DNA of 47,161 nt from Firmicutes bacterium UBA6132. GTDB taxonomy: Bacteria; Bacillota_A; Clostridia; Tissierellales; Sedimentibacteraceae. This document shows, piece by piece, positions 33,822 through 41,453 of the stretch. Below the pieces are notes generated by a model that did not search any database, was not told the origin of the DNA, and worked only from the letters and a program-made list of their open reading frames with translations. Position 1 is the first letter of the stretch, and the number at the start of each line of letters is the position of its first letter. The translations under genes were made by a program, and so were the position numbers. The stretch lies in the NCBI GenBank assembly GCA_002435835.1, contig DIVM01000011.1:2600-49760 (forward strand), written 5' to 3'.

Positions 33822-34592
33822 TTATTTTCCTAAAAAAATTGGTTTTCTTTTTTCTATAAATGCTGCCATACCTTCTTTTTGATCATATGTATCAAATAAT
33901 TCCGACCAAATTTCTGCTTCTTTGTTTGTAGAAGAATGAATATCTGTATCACGAATGCCATTTTCTATAGATTTTTTAGCAGAAGCTAATGATACGCTGC
34001 TCTTTCTTTTCAACTTATTAGCCCAGCTCACTGTTGTAGAATACAGATCTTCTTTATCAACTGTGGTATTTGCTAAGCCTAATTTTTCTGCTTCTAAACC
34101 ATCTATAACTTTACTTAAAAATATCATTTCTTTAGCTTTAGATTCACCTATAAGTCTTGCTAATCTTACAGTGCCTCCAGCACCTGGCATAATGCCTAAA
34201 TTTAACTCTGTCAAACCCATTTTTGCATCCTTACTTACTATTCTGAAATCGCATGTTAAGGCAAGTTCTAAACCACCGCCAAATGCATAGCCATCAATTG
34301 CAGCTATAGTAGGTATGTCCAAATCATGTATCTTATTGTACGTATCTGTAAAAACAAATTCTTTAGCCTGCTTTGGATTGCATGTTGCCATTACTTTTAT
34401 ATCTGCCCCTGCTGCAAAATTATCTTTGCTATAAAATATTAATACACGTACATCTTTATTGCCTTTTATGCTTTCTATCATTTCATCCATTTCGTCAATA
34501 ATTTCCTTTGACAAAGCATTTAAAGCTTCTGGTCTATTAATGCTGATTGTGGCGATTTGGTCTTTAATATCCATTAATATTTGATTGCCCAT
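33822..34592 (-). CDS. Enoyl-CoA hydratase (crotonase)
   Basis: A 256-residue crotonase-fold hydratase. Both catalytic glutamates of the true hydratases are present: Glu109 in GGGLELAL and Glu129 in LTELNLGIMPGAGGT. The oxyanion-hole loop is AAGADIKVM. It adds water to crotonyl-CoA or a similar 2-enoyl-CoA to give the 3-hydroxyacyl-CoA. In this operon it joins the enoyl-CoA made by the 2-hydroxyacyl-CoA dehydratase to hbd and the thiolase. Confidence 0.93.
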   Translation of the reverse strand: MGNQILMDIKDQIATISINRPEALNALSKEIIDEMDEMIESIKGNKDVRVLIFYSKDNFAAGADIKVMATCNPKQAKEFVFTDTYNKIHDLDIPTIAAIDGYAFGGGLELALTCDFRIVSKDAKMGLTELNLGIMPGAGGTVRLARLIGESKAKEMIFLSKVIDGLEAEKLGLANTTVDKEDLYSTTVSWANKLKRKSSVSLASAKKSIENGIRDTDIHSSTNKEAEIWSELFDTYDQKEGMAAFIEKRKPIFLGK

Positions 34593-34620
34593 TATATAAC
34601 TCCTTACTTTATTTCATTTT

Positions 34621-35055
34621 TTATCTCATCGCAAGTGTTACATCACCAACAGCTGTTAACTCACCATTATTAAAAACTTCTGCGCTGCAAGTTGCGATGC
34701 CTTTATCCTTACGCTCCATAGTAATCTTTGCATTTATTTCTATAGTGTCATTAGGTTTAATTTTTCTAAAAAATTTTACATTGTTAATTCCAATGAACAA
34801 TGGAATAGTACCTGCATATTTTTCCATAGACAGAAGCAATATATCAGCTGTCTGAGCCATGCATTCTACTGTATAAACTCCGGGAAGAACAGGTTCACCG
34901 GGAAAATGACCTTTAAAAATTTCTCTTTCAGAATCAACGAAAAATTTTGCTCTGATGCTTTCACCAGTTACCATTTCCAAAACCTCATCAACTAAAAGCA
35001 TAGGGTCTCTGTGAGGAATTATATTTTTTATTTGTTCTTTATTCAAATAAGCCAT
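34621..35055 (-). CDS. FabZ-like 3-hydroxyacyl dehydratase (hot-dog fold)
   Basis: A 144-residue FabZ-type protein with IPHRDPMLLVDEV, the catalytic His50 in KGHFPGEPVLPGV and the catalytic Glu64 in VECMAQ. FabZ normally acts on acyl-carrier-protein substrates in fatty-acid synthesis, yet no other fab gene is near; it lies inside an operon of CoA-dependent enzymes, between crotonase and etfA. It may have been recruited as a hydratase/dehydratase for a CoA thioester. A 117-bp gap with a hairpin separates it from etfA. Confidence 0.88.
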   Translation of the reverse strand: MAYLNKEQIKNIIPHRDPMLLVDEVLEMVTGESIRAKFFVDSEREIFKGHFPGEPVLPGVYTVECMAQTADILLLSMEKYAGTIPLFIGINNVKFFRKIKPNDTIEINAKITMERKDKGIATCSAEVFNNGELTAVGDVTLAMR

Positions 35056-35110
35056 TTTTCACTCCTTAAATCTTATTATAATCTGTGTTAAAATATTATC
35101 ATAAATAAAT

Positions 35111-35150
35111 TGATATGAAGCACTAATAATTAGTGCTTGAAATCATATCA
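35111..35150 (-). other. Intra-operon palindrome between etfA and fabZ
   Basis: A 21-bp perfect odd palindrome, with arms AAGCACTAAT and ATTAGTGCTT, enclosed by an outer pair TGATATG/CATATCA. There is no long T-run after it on the minus strand. It could be an RNA-processing or partial-termination point that sets the ratio of the redox genes to the downstream enzymes. Confidence 0.55.
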
Positions 35151-35172
35151 TATTTTAAAATTAACTTTAAAT

Positions 35173-36468
35173 TTAACTTATAGCACATTCCATAGTGCTT
35201 TCATCGTAAAGGCATTCTGCATTTTCCCATTCTTCAATAAGTTGAGGTAATATTTTATACAAATCACCAACTATTCCATAGTCAGCAACCTCAAAAATTG
35301 GTGCTTCAGGATTTTTATTTATTGCTATGATAATATCTGATTTCTGCATTCCAGCTAAATGCTGAATTGCTCCTGATATTCCGCATGCAAAATATATTTT
35401 TGGCTTTACTGTAGTTCCTGTTTGCCCTACCTGATGTGAATGGTCTATCCATCCTGCATCAACAGCAGCTCTTGATGCTCCTACACTACCTCCAACTTTA
35501 TCCGCTAATTTCTTTAACAGTTCAAAGCCTTCGGCATTTCCTAACCCACGTCCGCCTGCGCAGATTATTTCTGCTTCTACCAATGATACTAATTCTTTTG
35601 CTGATTTCACTATTTCTACAACATGTGTACGGATATCTTCTTCAGATATAATTGGAGTGAATTGAATTAGTTCACCTTCTGCTCCCTCTTCTCTTTGTTT
35701 TTTCTGCATAACACCCGGTCTTACAGTTGCCATTTGTGGTCTTGTTTTTGGACAAATAATTGTTGCCATAAGATTTCCACCAAATGCAGGTCTAGTCTGC
35801 AATAATTTAGTATCTGTTGAATTAGGGTCTAATGTTGATGTATCTAATGTTGTATATTTTTCAGCATATTCTTTGTATGTTGATACTTTAACGTCTAGTC
35901 TTGTACAGTCTGCAGTCAATCCTGTATTTAATCTTGCTGCAACTCTTGGTGCTAAATCTCTTCCAATATGAGTTGCTCCATACAATACTATTTCTGGTTT
36001 ATACTCTTTTATTGCTTCTACTAACACTTTTGCATAACCATCTGTTGTATAATTATTTAGCAAAGGATTTTCTATTAATAATACACCATCTGCTCCATAC
36101 TCATAGCATTCATTTGCAAGATACCCAATTTGATTACCCGCAAGTATTGCATATACCTTTGTATCTTCACCAATTTCTCTTGCAAGTCTGTTTCCTTCAC
36201 CAATTAATTCTAAGGAAACATTCATTAATTTTCCTTCCCTTTGTTCTGCAAATACCCACACATTTTTATAATCTGATAGACTTATTAATTCTTCACCTTG
36301 AGTTTTATCTATTGCTTCAAATGGACATGCTGATATACATTGATTGCAGGCTGTACATTTTTCATTAATCACTGCAACCTTTTCATCCATATCAATGGCT
36401 TCAAACGGACAAGCTTTTACACATAGCTTACAGCCCTTACATTTATCTTTAATAACTAATACTGCCAT
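35173..36468 (-). CDS. etfA: Electron-transfer flavoprotein alpha subunit with N-terminal ferredoxin domain
   Basis: A 431-residue EtfA, about 100 longer than usual, because of an N-terminal ferredoxin domain with two [4Fe-4S] clusters: Cys10, 13, 16 and 20 ([11 protein letters not shown]) and Cys38, 41, 44 and 48 ([11 protein letters not shown]). The flavoprotein part has [29 protein letters not shown], and the C-terminal FAD-binding region [47 protein letters not shown]. Such fusions occur in caffeyl-CoA reductase CarE and the LctC lactate-dehydrogenase Etf of acetogens, which bifurcate electrons. It probably passes electrons to or from Bcd at 37298 and ferredoxin. Confidence 0.94.
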   Translation of the reverse strand: MAVLVIKDKCKGCKLCVKACPFEAIDMDEKVAVINEKCTACNQCISACPFEAIDKTQGEELISLSDYKNVWVFAEQREGKLMNVSLELIGEGNRLAREIGEDTKVYAILAGNQIGYLANECYEYGADGVLLIENPLLNNYTTDGYAKVLVEAIKEYKPEIVLYGATHIGRDLAPRVAARLNTGLTADCTRLDVKVSTYKEYAEKYTTLDTSTLDPNSTDTKLLQTRPAFGGNLMATIICPKTRPQMATVRPGVMQKKQREEGAEGELIQFTPIISEEDIRTHVVEIVKSAKELVSLVEAEIICAGGRGLGNAEGFELLKKLADKVGGSVGASRAAVDAGWIDHSHQVGQTGTTVKPKIYFACGISGAIQHLAGMQKSDIIIAINKNPEAPIFEVADYGIVGDLYKILPQLIEEWENAECLYDESTMECAIS

Positions 36469-36483
36469 CCTTCTCTCCTCCTG

Positions 36484-37284
36484 TTAAATGATATGTTTAC
36501 CTTTTAACTCAACTAATAGTTTATGAACAACTTCTCTTTCTGTATCTGCTTCTATTAACTTACCTTTTCCTTTGGTTACAGGTGTAAAAGAACGGAATAC
36601 ATTTGTCGGCGAAGCATCTAATCCTATAATGTTTAATGGTACCTCTATATCTTTAGCTGACCATACTTTTATATCTTTTTTAACTGAATCAAATATACCT
36701 CTTACTGACATATATCTTGGTTTATTCAACTCTTTTATTGCTGTCAGTACACATGGTGTCTGTATTTTTATCACTTCATAACCATCTTCTAATGCTCTTT
36801 TTACAGTTATTGTTTTTAAATCTTCTTCTATTTCAAAATCTGTAACATATGTTACTTGCGGTAATCCTAATTTTTCAGCTATCTGTGGTCCAACTTGTGC
36901 TGTATCACCATCAATAGCTTGTCTGCCTGCAAATATAATATCGAAATCTCCGATTTTCCTAATTCCAGCTGATATAGCATTAGATGTTGCCCATGTGTCT
37001 GAACCGCCTAATGCCCTGTCTGACAACAACACAGCTTCATCTGCTCCCATTGCCAAACATTCCATTAACATATCTTTTGCTTGTGGCGGTCCCATTGTCA
37101 CTAATGTAATATGAGTATCAGGATATTTATCCTTTATTCTTAATGCCTCTTCTAACGCATTTGCATCGTCATTATTTAATATACTTGCTACGCCTTCTCT
37201 TATCAGTGTTTTTTTCACTGGATCTATTTTAATTTCATTTGTATTAGGAACTTGCTTAACACATACAATAATTTTTAATCCCAT
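36484..37284 (-). CDS. etfB: Electron-transfer flavoprotein beta subunit
   Basis: A 266-residue EtfB with the usual VCVKQVPNTNEIKIDPVKKT start, NNDDANALEEALRIKD, TMGPPQAKDMLMECLAMGAD, and FAGRQAIDGDTAQVGPQIAE. In bifurcating Etf complexes the beta subunit binds the bifurcating FAD and NADH. It lies between bcd and etfA with short gaps, the typical order bcd-etfB-etfA. Confidence 0.95.
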   Translation of the reverse strand: MGLKIIVCVKQVPNTNEIKIDPVKKTLIREGVASILNNDDANALEEALRIKDKYPDTHITLVTMGPPQAKDMLMECLAMGADEAVLLSDRALGGSDTWATSNAISAGIRKIGDFDIIFAGRQAIDGDTAQVGPQIAEKLGLPQVTYVTDFEIEEDLKTITVKRALEDGYEVIKIQTPCVLTAIKELNKPRYMSVRGIFDSVKKDIKVWSAKDIEVPLNIIGLDASPTNVFRSFTPVTKGKGKLIEADTEREVVHKLLVELKGKHII

Positions 37285-37297
37285 TTCTCTTTCCTCC

Positions 37298-38437
37298 TTA
37301 TTTAAATATGTCCCCAGAAATGATCATCTTCATAATTTCTGACGTACCTTCGTATATTTCTGTAATCTTAGCATCCCTAAACATTCTTTCTACCGGATAA
37401 TCTTTAATATATCCGTATCCGCCGTGGAATTGTACTGCCTTTGTAGTTACATACATCGCTGTTTCTGAACAATAAAGTTTTGCTTGTGCAGCTTCAGTTG
37501 CACTTGGCAATCCTTTTTGTCTTCTGTCAGCTGCATGGTATAACATGAATCTAGCCGCATCTATTCTTGTTTTCATTTCCGCCATTTCAAAAGCAATTGC
37601 TTGGAATTTATCTAACGATTTTCCGAATTGCTTTCTTGACTTCATATATTTTACTGTTTCATCAAATGCTCCTTGGGCAATTCCTAAAGCTTGAGCTGCT
37701 ATTCCTAGTCTTCCTACATCCAAAGAGGTCATTGCAACTTTAAATCCTTTTCCTATTTCTCCAAGCAAGTTTTCTTTTGGCAATTTCACATTGTCAAATA
37801 ACAGCTCTGCTGCAACTGAGCCTCTTATACCCATCTTATGTTCTTTTTTTGGAACTGTAAATCCTTCCATTCCTTTTTCCACTATGAATGCACTTATACC
37901 TTTTGTACCTTTACTTTTATCTGTCATAGCCAGTATTACATATACATCTGCTACTCCACCACTGCTTATGAATATTTTACTTCCATTTAAAAGCCAGTGG
38001 TCTCCCTTATCCACTGCTCTCGTTTGTATTCCTGCAGCATCACTTCCTGCTCCAGGTTCTGTTAAACCAAATGCGCCGACCTTTTTACCTGAAAGTAAAT
38101 CTGGAAGATACTTTTGTTTTTGTTCTTCAGTTCCATAAGTAATTATTGGCCATGCACATAATGCACAATGCGTCTGAACTATAACTCCAGTGGCCCCACA
38201 TACTTTTGATAACTCTTCAATTGCTATAACATATGATATGTAATCTGAACCTGCTCCTCCATATTCTCTTGGAAACGGCATACCCATTAGACCTATTTTT
38301 CCTGCTTTTTCTATAGTCTCTAATGGAAATCTTGCTTCTTCATCAATTTCTGCAGCTATCGGTTGTACTTCATTAACTGCAAATTCCCTTACCATTTTAG
38401 TGACCATTTCCTGTTCTTTTGTCAAACTGAAATTCAT
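37298..38437 (-). CDS. bcd: Acyl-CoA dehydrogenase (butyryl-CoA dehydrogenase type)
   Basis: A 379-residue flavin acyl-CoA dehydrogenase, the length of butyryl-CoA dehydrogenase. It shows GLTEPGAGSDAAGIQT and ISSGGVADVYVIL for FAD and substrate binding, QFGKSLDKFQAIAFEMAEM, and the catalytic Glu363 in IYEGTSEIMK. With the linked EtfAB it reduces an enoyl-CoA (crotonyl-CoA or the product of the dehydratase). It is the first gene of the operon, downstream of a perfect sigma-54 promoter, so butyrate-type metabolism is here tied to the same inducer as the hydroxyacid genes, rather than being constitutive. Acryloyl-CoA reductase activity is an alternative. Confidence 0.94.
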   Translation of the reverse strand: MNFSLTKEQEMVTKMVREFAVNEVQPIAAEIDEEARFPLETIEKAGKIGLMGMPFPREYGGAGSDYISYVIAIEELSKVCGATGVIVQTHCALCAWPIITYGTEEQKQKYLPDLLSGKKVGAFGLTEPGAGSDAAGIQTRAVDKGDHWLLNGSKIFISSGGVADVYVILAMTDKSKGTKGISAFIVEKGMEGFTVPKKEHKMGIRGSVAAELLFDNVKLPKENLLGEIGKGFKVAMTSLDVGRLGIAAQALGIAQGAFDETVKYMKSRKQFGKSLDKFQAIAFEMAEMKTRIDAARFMLYHAADRRQKGLPSATEAAQAKLYCSETAMYVTTKAVQFHGGYGYIKDYPVERMFRDAKITEIYEGTSEIMKMIISGDIFK

Positions 38438-38506
38438 TATTTACCTCCTATTATGATTAATCTTATTAAATTTTATTAAGTAAATTACTTTCTCATTTGT
38501 AAGCAA

Positions 38507-38521
38507 GCAATAATCGTGCCA
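38507..38521 (-). promoter_or_regulatory. Sigma-54 promoter of the bcd-etf operon
   Basis: On the minus strand, TGGCAC-N5-TTGC, a perfect -24/-12 match, 69 bp before the start codon. Dyad E lies 149 bp upstream. Confidence 0.92.
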
Positions 38522-38669
38522 TATAAAATCTTTTTAACAAAAAATAAATAATATTATATTTATACTAAAAATCAATTAATTTTAAAGAAATATATAATTT
38601 TAGCTTTTTAAATAATAAAAAAAATACTTATTTAAAGTAATTAATAATTTGATTATGTATATACCTACC

Positions 38670-38703
38670 TATGCATTTCGTCCTTAGATGCAATTACGCA
38701 TCT
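38670..38703. promoter_or_regulatory. Enhancer-like dyad E
   Basis: TATGCA (38670-38675) and CGCATCT (38697-38703) with a 21-bp gap that has an inner GATGCA. It matches dyad D position by position at most bases, including TATGCATTT and GTC..T..GATGC. Confidence 0.7.
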
Positions 38704-38882
38704 TTGTTATTCTTATAAAATATATTTTTCAATTAAAATAAGATATTCTAACTCATACTTGGGTAGTATTTTGGATGGAATCCTTTTATAATAATATAAG
38801 TAATGAAGATGTTTTCGTAATACTGCGTACTTTATAAAATTAATAAATTTTCTACTTTATCTTATACATGATAAATAAAACA

Positions 38883-38915
38883 AAACGCTCATATCAAATA
38901 TGAGCGTTTGTTTTT
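38883..38915. terminator. Bidirectional intrinsic terminator
   Basis: A perfect 12-bp stem, AAACGCTCATAT with ATATGAGCGTTT, a three-base CAA loop and a T-rich run (GTTTTTATTTT). On the minus strand it would end transcription from the P-loop gene at 39068-39580. Confidence 0.85.
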
Positions 38916-39067
38916 ATTTTTTATTATATAGATTACTTTTACTGGGCCAAACTTTCTATTAAAATTTAACAAATTCTGTGGCTTTAAAAACAAAGTCTGA
39001 CTAAATCACTTTATCTCATCATATATTGGTTAATATAAACAATCAATCAGTAACTGTATAAAAATGT

Positions 39068-39580
39068 TTATATCCCTAATTTATTTAAAAATAAAAATGT
39101 TTCTTTCCTATTTTTTAATACCACAATTTTTTTAGTATGTTCTCGGATTGTTTCTCCATATTGTTTCTCCTTTTCTTTTGATCTTCCATCTAATAAAATC
39201 CATTTTATAAATGCAAAATCAAGTTTTTCATCACAGCCAGTTGCAATACTTTCACGGGTTTTCCCCTTATGTTTCTTATATCGATAATATGCTTGACACA
39301 AACAAGTCAATCTTGAAAAGCGCATTAATATAATAATATCTGCTTTATCCAACCTTTGCTTTCTTAAAAGTTTCGTATAGTTGCCATCAATTACCCAGTT
39401 ATCATTATTGTCTAAAAATTCTTTCACCATGATTTTGGCTGTTTCTTCATCTCTCTCTTTCCAATTTGCTTTAAACTGAATTTTATCCAAATATAAAACT
39501 GGACAGTCATAAAAGTCTTTTAGTTGACTTGCTATAGTAGATTTGCCTGAACCGCTGTATCCAATTATTGCAACTTTCAT
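39068..39580 (-). CDS. FlaR-like P-loop kinase-type protein
   Basis: A 170-residue adenylate-kinase-like P-loop protein of the type often annotated as DNA topology modulation protein FlaR. Walker A is GYSGSGKST (7-15), and the pattern CPVLYLDKIQFKANWKERDE and NWVIDGNYTKLLRKQRLDKAD is typical. LLDGRSKEKEKQYGETIREH is the C-terminal portion. The biochemical role of the family is poorly known; nucleotide or small-molecule phosphorylation is likely. It has its own terminator and no functional link to its neighbours. Confidence 0.85.
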   Translation of the reverse strand: MKVAIIGYSGSGKSTIASQLKDFYDCPVLYLDKIQFKANWKERDEETAKIMVKEFLDNNDNWVIDGNYTKLLRKQRLDKADIIILMRFSRLTCLCQAYYRYKKHKGKTRESIATGCDEKLDFAFIKWILLDGRSKEKEKQYGETIREHTKKIVVLKNRKETFLFLNKLGI

Positions 39581-39625
39581 TTCTACCTCTCATAAATACA
39601 TTAATCTTGCTTTTATTGCACTTAG

Positions 39626-41056
39626 TTACCTTTCTATTGTAGCAGTAGACAAACCATTAACTTGAGTAAAACCAATTTTATAACCGAGCTTTTCAAAATC
39701 TCTTACTTTTACCATTGTTGTTGAATCAACTAAAACACCTGTCATATCAATTTTTACATTGTCTCTTACAACATATGCTTTTTTATTTTCATTATCCCAA
39801 TTAACTTCTTCTCCAAAGGACTCACCAATATATCTCAATGGCAGATAAATTCTGTCCTCAATAATTGCATATGATTGGTAATCCCAGTCCGTTTGTTCGT
39901 CCAACCTAATTTTATTTACCTCAGCGCTGTAGCTGTCCGGATACCACATCATTTCTAATTTTTGAACAGGATTTATTTTGTTTTCAGTCTTATTATATAT
40001 GCTTTCTAATTCATCTGCAGTTATGAAATTTTCAGAAACTGAAGTTTTCTCAATATCTGCCAGTGTAACTTCTGTGTTTGATTCTATGTTACCTATAATC
40101 AAATCCTCAACTACTAATTCAGCTTGAAGTTTTTCTACATAAGAATTTCTATTTTTATATATTTCTTCATTTATTTCACTTCCGTCAAACATTTCTTCAT
40201 AAGTTTTAAGTCCTTCAGATTCTAAAAATAGAACTGCTTCATCAACAAAATCATAAAATTCCTGTCTGCTTCCTCTTAATTCTGTAAGCATAGCTTCTTT
40301 ATTAGCATCTGTCGTACTATCTAATTCCTGAATGTTTATATCATCATAAATATTTTCAATATATTTTATAGTTTCATCAAATACTAAATCTTTGTTATTA
40401 CTTATATACGTAATGATTCTTTCAATAAATTCTACAGCACTTGCAGAAGTTAGTTTTATTGAATATCCATTGTTTTCTTTTGTAATTAATTTAGAATCAA
40501 AACCTTTAAATGCTGAAGTTAAATATTTCATTGCGCTATCATTCATGTCCTTATACTTAATTTCGTTATCAATATCAGAATAATATTCTTTTAAATCTGC
40601 TATCATAATATATTCAACATTTTTTAATTCAACATTATATAATTCATTAATTACTTTTTCGTTTTCATGAGTTCCATTAAATATTTCTTCAAGTTTAATT
40701 AATTCCAATATAGAATTCTTAGAAATATAGACTTTGTTATCTGTTATTTTAAAATTTAATGGATTTTCATTTCCTAAATCGTTAATTTTAAACATTAAAT
40801 CAAAATTCATAAACATTGAATTTAAATCCTCTATGTTAACTTCACCTTCTATGTCTAAATCAATGTTGTAATCTACCTCTTCACCTGTAACAGCTTTTGA
40901 AAGCTCCACTTGAGTGCTGTTATTAAAATCAAATTGTGTTAAGTTTCCTATTTCTTTTGATAAATTTAAATATCCTAACTCATTAACTCCGCATCCTGTC
41001 AACATGAAAATCAACATTACACAGACTAACATTAAAGAAATCACCCTTTTAAACAT
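39626..41056 (-). CDS. Lipoprotein with C-terminal copper-amine-oxidase-N-like domain
   Basis: A 476-residue exported protein. The signal peptide ends in the lipobox MLTGC (Cys22). The long middle part (about 30-360) is acidic, helical and repetitive in style, and I do not recognise it. The C-terminal part (about 385-476), with IIEDRIYLPLRYIGESFGEE followed by VNWDNENKKAYVVRD and VKVRDFEKLGYKIGF, matches the copper amine oxidase N-terminal (stalk) domain that is common in clostridial surface proteins and thought to take part in cell-surface binding. No operon partner is evident. Confidence 0.8.
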   Translation of the reverse strand: MFKRVISLMLVCVMLIFMLTGCGVNELGYLNLSKEIGNLTQFDFNNSTQVELSKAVTGEEVDYNIDLDIEGEVNIEDLNSMFMNFDLMFKINDLGNENPLNFKITDNKVYISKNSILELIKLEEIFNGTHENEKVINELYNVELKNVEYIMIADLKEYYSDIDNEIKYKDMNDSAMKYLTSAFKGFDSKLITKENNGYSIKLTSASAVEFIERIITYISNNKDLVFDETIKYIENIYDDINIQELDSTTDANKEAMLTELRGSRQEFYDFVDEAVLFLESEGLKTYEEMFDGSEINEEIYKNRNSYVEKLQAELVVEDLIIGNIESNTEVTLADIEKTSVSENFITADELESIYNKTENKINPVQKLEMMWYPDSYSAEVNKIRLDEQTDWDYQSYAIIEDRIYLPLRYIGESFGEEVNWDNENKKAYVVRDNVKIDMTGVLVDSTTMVKVRDFEKLGYKIGFTQVNGLSTATIER

Positions 41057-41453
41057 AATATTTCTCCCTTATAATTTAATAATTAACGTTTTCGCCCTTT
41101 TGTTTTATATTACTATAATTGTTAATTTATTACAATAAATATATATCAATATTTCATACTTTTCTCCGTATTAGTTTCCCATAACCTCCCATATCTGCGA
41201 CAAACAATCCAGAAGCAAGACTTAATTCATAAGGAAAAAATCCTACAAGTTTTCCTATGAAGAATGATTAAGAAATATGCTGGCTAAACAATTCTGAAAA
41301 CAACATTTAAATCTATCAATGTACATTAAGCTTGAAATATTATTAACTATTAAATTTAATCATTATAAAATCAGATATTAGATTCCTACTTAGTTATTTA
41401 CAGATTTGTATTATCACAAAGAAGGAGTATATTTTTAAAGATTAAGCAAAGTT
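41057..41453. other. 397-bp gap with one gene scrap
   Basis: AT-rich. It contains the short 2-hydroxycarboxylate-transporter-like fragment (41154-41267) listed separately and otherwise nothing recognisable. Confidence 0.5.
41154..41267 (-). pseudogene. Possible scrap of a 2-hydroxycarboxylate (CitS-type) transporter
   Basis: A stop-to-stop frame of 37 codons reading GKLVGFFPYELSLASGLF followed by VADMGGYGK. Na+-dependent 2-hydroxycarboxylate transporters have a similar run, with GFYP..., AGLC..., NMGGTGDVAVL. The reading frame departs from the family after MGG and there is no start codon or ribosome binding site. The call is tentative because the match is short. Confidence 0.4.

Larger units (their letters stand above)
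38438..39067. other. 630-bp regulatory gap
   Basis: It contains the sigma-54 promoter (38507-38521), dyad E (38670-38703) and the terminator (38883-38909) of the convergent-strand neighbour. 38704-38882 and 38916-39067 are AT-rich and hold nothing that I can recognise. Confidence 0.7.

Noticed and set aside
35901..36368. 155-codon plus-strand frame opposite etfA
   Set aside because: Its Leu/His/Tyr-rich translation is a mirror of the etfA codon pattern; no start signal or family resemblance.
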